From MGBC163016 sp964631345 (GTDB lineage: Bacteria; Actinomycetota; Coriobacteriia; Coriobacteriales; Eggerthellaceae): a stretch of 64,000 nt of DNA. A program made the translations under genes and the position numbers. The DNA is taken from positions 1-64,000 of the forward strand of contig CAZVWE010000002.1 of NCBI GenBank assembly GCA_964631345.1. Direction: 5' to 3'. The notes under the pieces were generated by a model. The model searched no databases and was not told where the DNA came from. It saw nothing but the letters and a program-made list of their open reading frames with translations. Below are positions 41,568 to 50,412 of this stretch, piece after piece; the first letter of the stretch is position 1, and the number at the start of each line of letters is the position of its first letter.

Positions 41568-41661
41568 AATAATAAATACCACCTACGCGGCGTCTTTCAC
41601 AAGGAAGACATTTAAGACTAAGTCTTTATTTTGACTCGCGGTAACATCTTGACTGGAATCC
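41568..41661 (-). ncRNA. tracrRNA-like RNA, opposite strand upstream of the cas9-like gene
   Basis: Minus-strand 41660-41641 reads GATTCCAGTCAAGATGTTAC, which can pair with 20 bases of the solo repeat (44779-44798) with only two mismatches and two G:U pairs. After a bulge (CGCG), AGTCAAAAT (41636-41628) can pair with GTTTTGG of the repeat. Then comes a nexus hairpin AAGAC-TTA-GTCTT, a second hairpin GTCTT...AAGAC, a short third stem and a T-rich end (ATTTATTATT). This order of parts is that of tracrRNAs of type II-A systems. The minus-strand promoter is weak (TAAGAT at about 41677-41672). Confidence 0.65.
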
Positions 41662-41718
41662 AAGATGAATAAATCTTAGCACAGTGCATGCAGCCTTGAA
41701 GCTCGTATAGGGGAAGCT

Positions 41719-44667
41719 ATGAACCTTAGAAATGTTGGAAGCTACAACATAGGTCTTGATATCTGTGCAAGTTCAGTTGGATGGGCGGTTACAGATTCAA
41801 GTGGGAATCTCTGCCATTTCAAGGGAAAACCAACATGGGGCAGTAGAATTTTTCCTCCCGCAGAGAGCGCATCGAATACTCGCATGTATAGAAGTTTACG
41901 CAGACGCTACAGCAGGCGTAGACAGAGGCTCAATTTATTACAAGATATTTTCCGTTCTGAAATACATGCGATCGATCCTGATTTCTTTGCACGATTGAAT
42001 CAATCCGGTCTATTTCCAGAGGATAGATCAAAGACGCAAAAAGAATATTTGTACACACTTTTTAATGATGAGAGTTTTACAGAAAAGGATTATTTCAAGA
42101 CTTTTCCAACCATATACCATCTTAGAAAATGGCTAATGGAAACCCCAGATAAAGCAGATATCCGTCTTATATATTTAGCTTTCCATAACATAGTTAAGCA
42201 TAGAGGAGATTCTTTCCAGAAGCCATTTGCAAAATCGGATTCTGAGAGAGTTAAGAATTCGAACACTCTATCCAATACTCTAATTAGTGGCTCGAAAGAA
42301 TCTAGCGATACGAAAGGATCGCTATCTGCCAGTAAAGTTTTGGCCTATGAACAATATGGCGAAGATCTAAAGTTACTTAAGAAACTCGTTAAGCAGTGTT
42401 GCTCAAAACAAAAATACTTTCAGTTTTTCAAAGGTGAATTCTATAGCCCAACTGAGCTGCATCCTCAGAAGTATGTCTACGATAAATCCAAAATTGATGG
42501 ATATACAAAATACAATGAGATACATAGTTGGTCATATGATGATTTTAGAAAGTCTGTTGAAAAACTGTTTGCGCATACTGAGGCTGTAAATGATTCTCGG
42601 TATCACCAGATGATGGATAAATTTAAAGACCGTTGTTTTCTTCGTAGACTAAAGGTAAGAGGTGACGGAGTTGTCCCATTTCAGGTACATCTAAAAGAAA
42701 TGGATGCGATTATTGATAAAAGCAAAAGTGAAGCAGGATTTATCAAACGTCGAAAATCTAGCTATGAAGATTTTAAGAAAAGCACCCCACCATCATTTCA
42801 GCGAAGTATGAATCAAGCTCTTCGAATTGTGGAAGAAATAATAAGTATTGCAGGACATTTTCCGAATAATATTTTTATAGAAATACATGAGAAGACTGAT
42901 TCCAAGGGGTTAGAAAAAACCACAAAGCATCGTTGTCATACATTAAAAGACGCCTTAGAAGAGCTAAAGAACAAGTTCCCCGATACTTGGGAGCCAGGTA
43001 TTTTGAATGAACTACCTGAATACATAGATAGAAGTTCGGAATTAGACGAACGTCAAACTTTATATTTTATGCAATATGGAAGATCTCTTTATTCTGGTAA
43101 ACCCCTTGATATTGCAAAACTTGAAAAGCACGAAATTGACTATATAGTGCCTGCGCTATATATGAAAGATGATAGCCTTGAAAATAAGGCACTAGTTTTG
43201 AGGTCAGAAATCCATAATAAGACAGATCAATTGCTATTACCGTTATCTGTTCGTAAAAGCATGAGACATTTTTGGGATATGTTATATCAGTCCAAGTTAA
43301 TAAGCGAGAAGAAATACAAAAGCCTAAATCGTGAATCTGTAAGTGATGAGCAAATAGAGAACTTTCTTTTAAAGCAGTTTGTTGATAAAAATTGGAATAC
43401 TGTATTTGCACAAGAAGTTTTAGAAGAAAAATATCCAGATATAAATGTGATATCAATCAACGCTGAACTGTCATATGAAATAAGAACTTACAAAAACAAA
43501 GATGATGAACTTGAGTTTTTTCCAAAGTGTTCGGAAATAAATGATTTTTGTTATGCACATGATGCTCTGCTTACAGCAGAAATCGGTAGATTTATCCAGG
43601 ATTGTTATCCCGGGATATATGACAGTCCGTTTTCCTATGTTTATGGCATGCAAAGTTTTGTGAAGAGAGAAAGCGTAAAAATACATAGCGGTAAAAAACC
43701 AATCAATGCCTCATTCTTAATAGCTAGCTTTATGTGTTTGAGCTCAGGTGATGACTTAGATGGTTTATTGCAATATGACTGGTCTGGAGTTTTTGAAGTT
43801 GAGCGTTTGGAAAAATATTTTAACTATCGGCAGTGTTTTATAACCAAAATGCCAGAAGAGACTACGGGAGCATTTTGGGATCAAACAATCTATTCACCAA
43901 GAGATATAAGTAAGAATATGGCAATACCTGTGAAAAAAGATTTTGATCCGCTGAAGTACGGAGCTTATTCAAAGGAGCAATATGCATATTTCTTTATCTA
44001 TAAAGCAATAAAGGAAGGAAAAGAAACCTTTGAATTTGCTCAGGTTCCAGTAAATGTTGCTTATGAAATAAATAACCATAATCGTACATTGGAAGACTAC
44101 GCTGCACAGCTGGCTTTAAATGCTGGTATCAAATTTATCGAGATGGTTAGAAGCAAGATATATAAATACCAGCTAATAGAGATGGATTCCTCAAGGCTTT
44201 ATTTAACAGGAAAAGAGCAAGTTCGCAGTGCGGTGCAATTTGCTTTTAATGTTCGTGAGACCAGAATTGCTAAAGCTTTGTATGAAGGAGTGCTGCGTGA
44301 TCTAGATGCAATAGATGAATTGTTTTGTCTAGTTGTCAACTCGTTGGAGAAATATTCTCCTAAGCTATTTAGCACGTTAAGAATCGAATCGTGGAAAGAC
44401 AGATTTTTTGAAATAAACTTGCACGAGCGTTGCGAAGTTTTGAAGTTGTTGATAAGTATTGGAAATGGGAAATCAAATGTTGCCGATACTACTGTTGTGG
44501 GTGGCAGTAAATATGACGGGCAAATGCGTTCTTCATTTCATAAAGCGTTAAATAAAAGCGATGGTATGGTCTTTATTGATCAATCTGTCACCGGCATGTT
44601 TGAAAAGCGTACCTATATTGGTCGCAGAGAAGATTTAAGACTATTTGATCCCGATGAATGGTGCTAA
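41719..44667 (+). CDS. Cas9 homologue with altered nuclease residues, isolated from other cas genes
   Basis: A 982-aa Cas9-family protein. RuvC-I has Asp14 in IGLDICASSVGWAV, the arginine-rich bridge helix is at 58-75 (RSLRRRYSRRRQRLNLL), a short recognition lobe includes FHNIVKHRG, and RuvC-II has Glu388 in IFIEIHEK. In HNH, HEIDYIVPALYMKDDSLENK (471-490) has tyrosine 475 where catalytic histidine is expected, and the later asparagine region reads SEIHNK with Ile498 at the expected position. RuvC-III is EINDFCYAHDALL (Cys611, Tyr612, Asp615) in place of HHxxDA. The wedge region YFNYRQCFITKMPEETTG and DPLKYGAYS is well kept. The open frame is intact. No cas1, cas2 or csn2 is near. GGGGAAG precedes the ATG. 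Confidence 0.9.
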   Translation: MNLRNVGSYNIGLDICASSVGWAVTDSSGNLCHFKGKPTWGSRIFPPAESASNTRMYRSLRRRYSRRRQRLNLLQDIFRSEIHAIDPDFFARLNQSGLFPEDRSKTQKEYLYTLFNDESFTEKDYFKTFPTIYHLRKWLMETPDKADIRLIYLAFHNIVKHRGDSFQKPFAKSDSERVKNSNTLSNTLISGSKESSDTKGSLSASKVLAYEQYGEDLKLLKKLVKQCCSKQKYFQFFKGEFYSPTELHPQKYVYDKSKIDGYTKYNEIHSWSYDDFRKSVEKLFAHTEAVNDSRYHQMMDKFKDRCFLRRLKVRGDGVVPFQVHLKEMDAIIDKSKSEAGFIKRRKSSYEDFKKSTPPSFQRSMNQALRIVEEIISIAGHFPNNIFIEIHEKTDSKGLEKTTKHRCHTLKDALEELKNKFPDTWEPGILNELPEYIDRSSELDERQTLYFMQYGRSLYSGKPLDIAKLEKHEIDYIVPALYMKDDSLENKALVLRSEIHNKTDQLLLPLSVRKSMRHFWDMLYQSKLISEKKYKSLNRESVSDEQIENFLLKQFVDKNWNTVFAQEVLEEKYPDINVISINAELSYEIRTYKNKDDELEFFPKCSEINDFCYAHDALLTAEIGRFIQDCYPGIYDSPFSYVYGMQSFVKRESVKIHSGKKPINASFLIASFMCLSSGDDLDGLLQYDWSGVFEVERLEKYFNYRQCFITKMPEETTGAFWDQTIYSPRDISKNMAIPVKKDFDPLKYGAYSKEQYAYFFIYKAIKEGKETFEFAQVPVNVAYEINNHNRTLEDYAAQLALNAGIKFIEMVRSKIYKYQLIEMDSSRLYLTGKEQVRSAVQFAFNVRETRIAKALYEGVLRDLDAIDELFCLVVNSLEKYSPKLFSTLRIESWKDRFFEINLHERCEVLKLLISIGNGKSNVADTTVVGGSKYDGQMRSSFHKALNKSDGMVFIDQSVTGMFEKRTYIGRREDLRLFDPDEWC

Positions 44668-44767
44668 GCGAACAGGTGCCATTAATCGCATTCTGTTTAC
44701 GCGTTATCAATTCCAAAACTAGCTTGTCTAAAACGGATTAAACTAATCAAAGTTTGTCACAACGGCT

Positions 44768-44803
44768 GTTTTGGAGTAGTTATGTCTTGTCTGGAATCAA
44801 TTA
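44768..44803 (+). CRISPR. single degenerate CRISPR repeat downstream of the cas9-like gene
   Basis: A 36-base sequence begins GTTTTGGAGTAGTTATGTCT and ends TGTCTGGAATCAATTA. The 5' part is a typical type II repeat start; the 3' end departs from the expected ...CAAAAC, as in a terminal repeat. It pairs with the tracrRNA-like sequence at 41628-41660. No second full repeat is present in the gap 44668-44913. The 20 bases before it (44748-44767, CAAAGTTTGTCACAACGGCT) occupy the place of a spacer. A stretch TCCAAAAC at 44712-44719 could pair with the repeat's GTTTTGGA. Confidence 0.6.
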
Positions 44804-44913
44804 CGCCAATGCAAAACGGCTAAAGACAAACTAAAACAGCTGAGGGGTATTGCGTGTAAATAGTGCGTTTATGTGCAGTCCCCTTCGGTTTTCTGTAATC
44901 AGGGAGTTCAGAT

Positions 44914-45513
44914 ATGAATATAGCGGTTTACTGTGGTTCTAATCCTAAATCTGATTTGCGATTCATGAAGGCGGCAAGCAGACTTGGTTCATGGATTGGC
45001 CAAAGCGGCAATACTCTTGTGTATGGCGGAAGCTCTGTGGGCCTTATGGGCGAGGTTTCGAAGGCATGTATGCAAGCTGGTGGAAGCGTGTTTGGCGTAG
45101 AGCCTAAGTTTTTTATCGAGGCAGGAGTTGCTCAGCATGATCTGACAAGGCTCTATGAAGTGGAGACAATGACGGAGCGTAGACTTAAGATGATTGAACT
45201 TGCAGACGTTTTTGTTGCGCTTCCGGGTGGTGTTGGCACGTTAGAGGAAATTTCTGAAATCATGTCCAGAATCCGTCTTCGCATGAGCCCTGCACCGTGC
45301 TTTATTCTTAATATGGATGGATTCTATGATGGTTTGATTGAGCTGATTTATCGCATGGTTGAGGCTAGGTTTATCGATACAGCAACTAAGGAAGATTTTG
45401 TTTTTGTGGCATCTGTTGATGAGTTGATCGAAAGTCTTAAAGAATTTAAACCATTAGATAAAGGAAATGCCGAAAAGCCTGTTGTGCCAGAATCAAATCT
45501 TATTATCGGCTAG
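44914..45513 (+). CDS. LOG family protein (nucleotide 5'-monophosphate phosphoribohydrolase-like)
   Basis: A 199-aa Rossmann-fold protein with the LOG signature: NIAVYCGSNP at the start, LVYGGSSVGLMGEVS, ERRLKMIE and PGGVGTLEEISE. Family members release a base from cytokinin or AMP nucleotides. AGGGAG precedes the ATG. The C-terminal 20 residues are outside the conserved core. It follows the cas9-like locus by 246 bases and is not obviously linked to it. Confidence 0.92.
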   Translation: MNIAVYCGSNPKSDLRFMKAASRLGSWIGQSGNTLVYGGSSVGLMGEVSKACMQAGGSVFGVEPKFFIEAGVAQHDLTRLYEVETMTERRLKMIELADVFVALPGGVGTLEEISEIMSRIRLRMSPAPCFILNMDGFYDGLIELIYRMVEARFIDTATKEDFVFVASVDELIESLKEFKPLDKGNAEKPVVPESNLIIG

Positions 45514-45552
45514 ACTGCTGCTTATCTTAAAGGGCGGTTTAAGGGGATTTAT

Positions 45553-46305
45553 ATGTCGAGGCTTTTCAAGAAGCTTGTGCTAGGAATTTCAGCTATTGTT
45601 GTTGTATTTGGGATATCCTCAGCACTGATCGGATGTTCAGATTCGGTGGGTTCTAACCAAAGTGGAGCAAACGACGCTCAGGCTGAAGACCAAGAAGCAA
45701 CCTCAGGCCCTGAAGATCTAATTATCGAAGATTCTGGATATATCATTTCCAACGGCTTTGTGGATTATGGAATTGAAATTACTAATCCCAACGAAGCTGA
45801 AGCTGCTCAGTTTGCAAATATAACCGTTTCATGTACGAAACCTGATGGCACTGAGGCCTATAACAACGATATTGTAGTTACCAACATTATGCCTGGTAGT
45901 ACCACTTATTGGGCAGGTGTAGTTGGGGATGGGCAAACGACTGAAGAAGATGAAATTAGCATTCAGGTAAGCGTAAGTGAAGGCTGTTGGGTGCAAACTG
46001 ATGTAAAGCGTCCTGAAGAGCTATATGCATTTGAAAATGTTGAGGTCTTGGCAGATGAAAATGATCAGTTGCAAGTATCTGGGGATATCACACTTTTTGA
46101 AGACTTTGAAGTTTTCAACACACCATCTACCACGCCTTTGATCATATGTATTCTTAAAGATGCGGATGGAAATATCATCACTGGAATCGAAGGATATATA
46201 GGACAAACGCTTACAGTCGATGAATTGACGCCATTTAGTTTTGGATCTGATTTCAGCAAAGTTGATTACGCGACTTATGAAATATATGCAAATCCTTGGC
46301 TGTAA
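45553..46305 (+). CDS. putative lipoprotein, FxLYD-like
   Basis: A 250-aa exported protein. The signal peptide SRLFKKLVLGISAIVVVFGI ends with the lipobox LIGC (Cys28), then an acidic Ser/Gly/Asn-rich linker and two beta-rich domains. The pattern GYIISNGFVDYGIEITNPNE resembles FxLYD-type beta-sandwich proteins of Gram-positive surfaces. AAGGGG precedes the ATG. Function is unknown. Confidence 0.82.
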   Translation: MSRLFKKLVLGISAIVVVFGISSALIGCSDSVGSNQSGANDAQAEDQEATSGPEDLIIEDSGYIISNGFVDYGIEITNPNEAEAAQFANITVSCTKPDGTEAYNNDIVVTNIMPGSTTYWAGVVGDGQTTEEDEISIQVSVSEGCWVQTDVKRPEELYAFENVEVLADENDQLQVSGDITLFEDFEVFNTPSTTPLIICILKDADGNIITGIEGYIGQTLTVDELTPFSFGSDFSKVDYATYEIYANPWL

Positions 46306-46338
46306 TCTGAGGCTGTAGGATCTGAGTTTTTCTTGGGA

Positions 46339-47598
46339 TTACTCCTGCATTTTTCGGGCTATTGTCCAAATTGGCAGGCCTATGACCATGCACGCCAAAA
46401 TTATTATGCTTATCCCGATTATAAAATCAGGAAATGGTGTCATGATTACACTCATGCCTATTACCCCAAATCCAGTGTTTAAGGCATTGATCATAGAACT
46501 TGCGCTTCCGGTATCACCTTGTGTAATTCCAAGAAGTATATTCGTTGTATGAGGTCTTATTGTGGTACCAAGGGTCGTGAATAAAATCATGAAGACAGCG
46601 AATGCCCATACGGATTTATCACCAAAGAAAAGCATTAGGACTCCGATGATTATTCCTGCTATTAACAAAGAATACATTAATGTATTTGTGGATAGTCCTT
46701 TACCAAATCGCAAATGTATAACAGGACCTAATGAAGAAATGCCTGCCGTAACAGCAAAAAAGTATGAATAAACCTGTTGGGTTTCACCAAAGAAATCAAC
46801 ATATATGTAAGAACCCACTGCGATATATGACATAAATGGTAAATTGAATAATGCTGCAACTATAAGAATCAGCATGAATTTTCGATCTTTTCCAATTCTT
46901 ATAAGTCCAGATAAGGAATGTATAACACCGGTGTCTAAGCGATCTTCTTTACGAAGAGTTTCTTTAAAAAGAATGGTAGCAACAAGGCAAAGTCCTCCCA
47001 AAATTGAAAGTGCCCAGAAAATCATTCGCCATGATGCAAATTGAATAATGAGCCCGCCAAATAGTGGGGCAACTACAGGGCCAATCGCAGTCAGCATCTG
47101 GATAATGGTAAGCATTGTTGCTCTGCGCTCTACAATATAGCAATCCTTAACGAGCGCTGTTGTTACTGCACCTACAGCCCCAGCTCCAATTGCCGATATG
47201 ATCCTAGCGACAATAAGCATATATATCGTTACCGACAATGCACAAAGGATGCTTCCAATAATGTAGCCAATAATTCCAGCAAGCAGTATTGGCTTTCTCC
47301 CAAATTTATCGCTTAATGGTCCAAAGATTAGAAGACCAACAGCAAAGAAAAGGCAAAATCCCACAATGGTTAAATTAACCAAAGATTCAGTTGTGTTGAA
47401 ATACGCCGGCATATCTGGAACCGATGGTGTGTAAATATCCATTGAGAAAGGCATGATGACGCTAGAGAGCATCAAAAGTATGGTAATTCCTACAGTTTTA
47501 AGATGGGGTTGAGGAGAGATCAACCAAGAATTATCTAACGAGTTGGTTTTATCTAATGGTTCTTTTTGCTGTTTATTTATGGAAGGTTTTGTGGACAC
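46339..47598 (-). CDS. Bcr/CflA-type multidrug MFS exporter
   Basis: A 419-aa protein with 12 helices. GPLSDKFGRKPILLAG is MFS motif A, and the start VGITILLMLSSVIMPFSMDI with YTPSVPDMPAYF is the Bcr/CflA family opening. An extended hydrophilic N-terminus of about 35 residues precedes it. GTG at 47598 has GAGGAA in place. Two copies of a 21-bp direct repeat and a palindrome lie upstream, which suggests regulation by a repressor encoded elsewhere. Confidence 0.9.
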   Translation of the reverse strand: MSTKPSINKQQKEPLDKTNSLDNSWLISPQPHLKTVGITILLMLSSVIMPFSMDIYTPSVPDMPAYFNTTESLVNLTIVGFCLFFAVGLLIFGPLSDKFGRKPILLAGIIGYIIGSILCALSVTIYMLIVARIISAIGAGAVGAVTTALVKDCYIVERRATMLTIIQMLTAIGPVVAPLFGGLIIQFASWRMIFWALSILGGLCLVATILFKETLRKEDRLDTGVIHSLSGLIRIGKDRKFMLILIVAALFNLPFMSYIAVGSYIYVDFFGETQQVYSYFFAVTAGISSLGPVIHLRFGKGLSTNTLMYSLLIAGIIIGVLMLFFGDKSVWAFAVFMILFTTLGTTIRPHTTNILLGITQGDTGSASSMINALNTGFGVIGMSVIMTPFPDFIIGISIIILACMVIGLPIWTIARKMQE

Positions 47599-47625
47599 TG
47601 ATTCCTCTCGTTCTGATGCACCTAT

Positions 47626-47713
47626 AACTGTTGTAGGTAATTAACCAACAACACAGTGGATTACAAACTGGCAAAATTCTGGTGTACCTAAAAACTGCTG
47701 TAGGTAATTAACC
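47626..47713. repeat. 21-bp direct repeat upstream of the Bcr/CflA gene
   Basis: AACTGTTGTAGGTAATTAAC(C) at 47626-47646 recurs at 47693-47713 with one change (GTTG to GCTG). Each copy is preceded by an ACCTA that forms a dyad with its TAGGT. They lie within 30-120 bases of the exporter's start and look like paired operators. Confidence 0.65.
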
Positions 47714-47732
47714 GTTTGACACCGTTTTGTAT

Positions 47733-47750
47733 TAACGACACGTGTCGTTA
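47733..47750. promoter_or_regulatory. 18-bp perfect palindrome, TetR-like operator
   Basis: TAACGACACGTGTCGTTA is a perfect palindrome in the divergent gap between the Bcr/CflA exporter and the DUF4430 lipoprotein. Such sites commonly bind TetR-family repressors, but no such regulator is encoded next to it. Confidence 0.7.
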
Positions 47751-47867
47751 GCCTTCCCTTAGTATTGACTTTAGTAGAATCAGTGTGCTTTGTATGTGTT
47801 AATCGGTGACGGGTATACAACGATGCATGCAAAAAACTATCAAAAAGCTCGGGAAGGAGAGTTTGTA

Positions 47868-48359
47868 ATGGCTTTGAGGCACAGTAACGAAATTAGCACA
47901 TTTGAATTTGGAAAGAAGATACTGCCTGCAGTAATTGTTGCGATGATAGCAGCGGTTTTGGCGTTAACAGGGTGTACACAAAGTACATCAAGTAACACTG
48001 CTGATAACTCTGCTAATACAGAGTCTAACCAGGCTGCGACCTCAGAAGAACAAGGCTCTGAGCAGATGAATGTTATTGTGGAAGTCCTCGATCCTGATAA
48101 TGCTGAGCAATCATCAAACATGGTCTCTGTTATGGTTCCAGCTGATTCAACTGTTTTTGATGCAGTCAATCTTGCTGATGTTGGTGCTGTTATCGAAGAT
48201 AGCGAATACGGTAAGTACATTACAGCATTTGGTGATAAGGCAGCTGAAGGAAACGCTGGCTGGGTATACACAGTTAATGGCGAAGAGGTTATGGAATCAA
48301 TCGATTCCTATGTTCTAAGTGATGGTGATACGGTTCAATTTAGCTACGTTTCTATGTAA
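47868..48359 (+). CDS. DUF4430 lipoprotein
   Basis: A 163-aa exported protein. The signal segment is KKILPAVIVAMIAAVLALTG with lipobox LTGC, then a Ser/Asn/Glu-rich linker and a C-terminal DUF4430 domain (VFDAVNLADVGAVIEDSEYG; GWVYTVNGEEV; LSDGDTVQFSYV). This domain is related to the C-terminal part of transcobalamin-type proteins, but ligand binding is not shown. ATG at 47868 is preferred because AAGGAGAG precedes it. Confidence 0.85.
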   Translation: MALRHSNEISTFEFGKKILPAVIVAMIAAVLALTGCTQSTSSNTADNSANTESNQAATSEEQGSEQMNVIVEVLDPDNAEQSSNMVSVMVPADSTVFDAVNLADVGAVIEDSEYGKYITAFGDKAAEGNAGWVYTVNGEEVMESIDSYVLSDGDTVQFSYVSM

Positions 48360-48412
48360 GCCGATAAGTAGTTCTACAAGCATATCTGTGAGTATTTTTG
48401 TTTGTAGTTGTG

Positions 48413-50218
48413 TCACTCTGGTTGGTTTTCCCAGGGTGGCACATTTGTTTCTGGCACGCTTTCGATAGGTGGCTCTATGATTGTTTCTGGGGGGTCTATT
48501 TGAGTCTCTTCTTGTAGCTCTTCAGGCTCTTTAATATATTTCGAATCAATGGCCTGTTCGCGCTGGAAGATAAATGCCTCGTTGGCTTTTTCGTATTCGT
48601 TAAGACAAGACCAATCAAATTCATTTGCAGGTATGCTAGGTTCATACCAAGGCATTTCGCTGAAATAGTCGTTTAGTCTTTCGTCTTCGAAGATATATCC
48701 ATGACGGGCATATATTTCATTACGTGCGAGGTATAAAAATATTGCATCGGTGCCTTCAAGATCCTCGTCTGTTAGATAATTAGTGTCTGATTCTGGAAGT
48801 AAATAATATTCATATCCGTAATATTCAGCTGCACCTTTACTGTATGTATAAGAAGGATTTGTGCCAGCAACAACCTTTACAAAATCAAAGCTAGAAAGAA
48901 TAGCAGTGATTTCTAGTTCCTTTTTCTCAGATAGTTTGAAATTTAAACCTGGTGCATCCCAGTAAAATCCAACATATCCATAAGAGCCGGAACTATTCAT
49001 CCATAAAAACAACGGCATGTAATTATCTTCAGAATATAGATGCCCTCGCATAAGCAGCGAATCGGTTGGAATTACAGCATACGAGTGATGCTTGTTGCCT
49101 GGATCACCCTTTTTTGCAACGATTACGTTTAGAACCGAATAGCTTTGGTTTGCAAGTTCGGTATAAGCATTAGATGTTCCGAAATTAAGTTTTGATGAAC
49201 CTTGCTCTTTGACTGATTTCAGCATCGCTTGCTTAGGATCTCCCTCGGTTGGGGCAAAAAAGACATAGTTAAGCTGGTTTCCCTCGTTGTCTACTAGGGA
49301 GACTTTCTCTGATTGTGGAGTGGATGACTTGTCTTTTATTCTCCAATTGTCTGGGTACTCGAAAGTAAAAACGGGATAGTCGTCTTCTCTGCTTGTTGTA
49401 TCGTCTGTCGTAAATGAATTTGTGAGTGTTACTTTTGAGATTTCACCAGATTGACTTTCATCGGGGTTTCCAAAATCAAATCCCGTATTGTTGGCGATTC
49501 TGTTCAGCATAATTACAGCAATAACTACAGCGCAGATTATCGCGACAACTATTACCACCAAGGCTACAACTGACACTGTTTTAGGGTTCTTCTCAACGAT
49601 GTCTGTAATTTGAGAATCTATTGGCTGGAATGTTTCCTCTGGAAATTGAGTCACAACAATGGGGGCTGGTTCTGGCTCATCAATGACCTCTGGAAGATCT
49701 AAATCGCGAACGCTTGGTTTCATGAATTGGGATATTGTCCCAATGGAAGCCCATGCAGGGATCATCTGGATTTGCTGTGCTTGAGGAAATTCCCATTGAC
49801 ATACAACTGGATATTGTTCTGTCCATTGGTTGGGAACAGAGGGCTGCGCAGGTATCGTCCACTGATTGGAAAATGAAACTTGCGGAGATGTCCATTGGTT
49901 GGGAACAGAGGGCTGCGCAGGTGGTGTCGGAGGCATGCCAGTAGGTATTACCCACTGGTTAGGCATCGGGGGTTGTGCGGGTGCGGCCCATTGGTTATTG
50001 CTAAGAGTTGGGAATGGACGCTTTAATATCATTCGTTGAGGATTTGCCGGTACCTGAGTTTGGCTCATAGGTGCTTGAGATTGCCCCATAGGTACCTGAG
50101 GTTGACCCATGGGCATCTGGGGTTGTATTGGCGGCATCTGTTGTGGTGGCACTTGAGGTGGATGCACAGGCGGCATCTGTCCTTGAGGCGTTGGAAATGG
50201 TCGTTTCTCTACAGCCAT
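48413..50218 (-). CDS. proline-rich membrane protein with YARHG domain
   Basis: A 601-aa protein. The N-terminal 170 residues are Pro/Gln-rich with repeats of AQPSVPNQWT, encoded by a 32-bp DNA repeat at 49822-49853 and 49891-49922. A single membrane helix is at about 218-240 (VVALVVIVVAIICAVVIAVI), then an extracellular part with YPVFTFEYPDNWRI and the YARHG domain (LARNEIYARHGYIFEDERLN, EMPWYEP). The C-terminus is Pro/Glu-rich. The orientation puts the YARHG domain outside. A cell-wall role is likely for YARHG domains, but no more can be said. Confidence 0.85.
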   Translation of the reverse strand: MAVEKRPFPTPQGQMPPVHPPQVPPQQMPPIQPQMPMGQPQVPMGQSQAPMSQTQVPANPQRMILKRPFPTLSNNQWAAPAQPPMPNQWVIPTGMPPTPPAQPSVPNQWTSPQVSFSNQWTIPAQPSVPNQWTEQYPVVCQWEFPQAQQIQMIPAWASIGTISQFMKPSVRDLDLPEVIDEPEPAPIVVTQFPEETFQPIDSQITDIVEKNPKTVSVVALVVIVVAIICAVVIAVIMLNRIANNTGFDFGNPDESQSGEISKVTLTNSFTTDDTTSREDDYPVFTFEYPDNWRIKDKSSTPQSEKVSLVDNEGNQLNYVFFAPTEGDPKQAMLKSVKEQGSSKLNFGTSNAYTELANQSYSVLNVIVAKKGDPGNKHHSYAVIPTDSLLMRGHLYSEDNYMPLFLWMNSSGSYGYVGFYWDAPGLNFKLSEKKELEITAILSSFDFVKVVAGTNPSYTYSKGAAEYYGYEYYLLPESDTNYLTDEDLEGTDAIFLYLARNEIYARHGYIFEDERLNDYFSEMPWYEPSIPANEFDWSCLNEYEKANEAFIFQREQAIDSKYIKEPEELQEETQIDPPETIIEPPIESVPETNVPPWENQPE

Positions 50219-50412
50219 TTAGACTCAATTCAGATAACCGTTTTTAAGAATATGGGCGCAGTCAATCGTTGCACCTTCTTCCTAGCGAGGATCCAATTTG
50301 CAACAAGATCCTATTGCAGTGACATCCATTTAGTATTGCGTTTGCTGCGTCATTGGGGATTCTACCACCTACCATAAAAAAGCACTAAATACCTCGCCTT
50401 TTTAGATTGCGT

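Noticed and set aside
44684..44719. A second CRISPR repeat upstream of the solo repeat
   Set aside because: Only the last bases (CCAAAAC) agree; the other 29 bases do not match, and the distance does not fit a repeat-spacer period.
41469..44913. cas1, cas2, csn2 or cas4 near the cas9-like gene
   Set aside because: No open frame of suitable size or motif exists on either strand in the flanking gaps; neighbours are a ferredoxin-like subunit and a LOG protein.
49822..49922. 32-bp repeat pair considered as CRISPR or regulatory repeat
   Set aside because: It is in-frame coding repeat for AQPSVPNQWT in the proline-rich protein.
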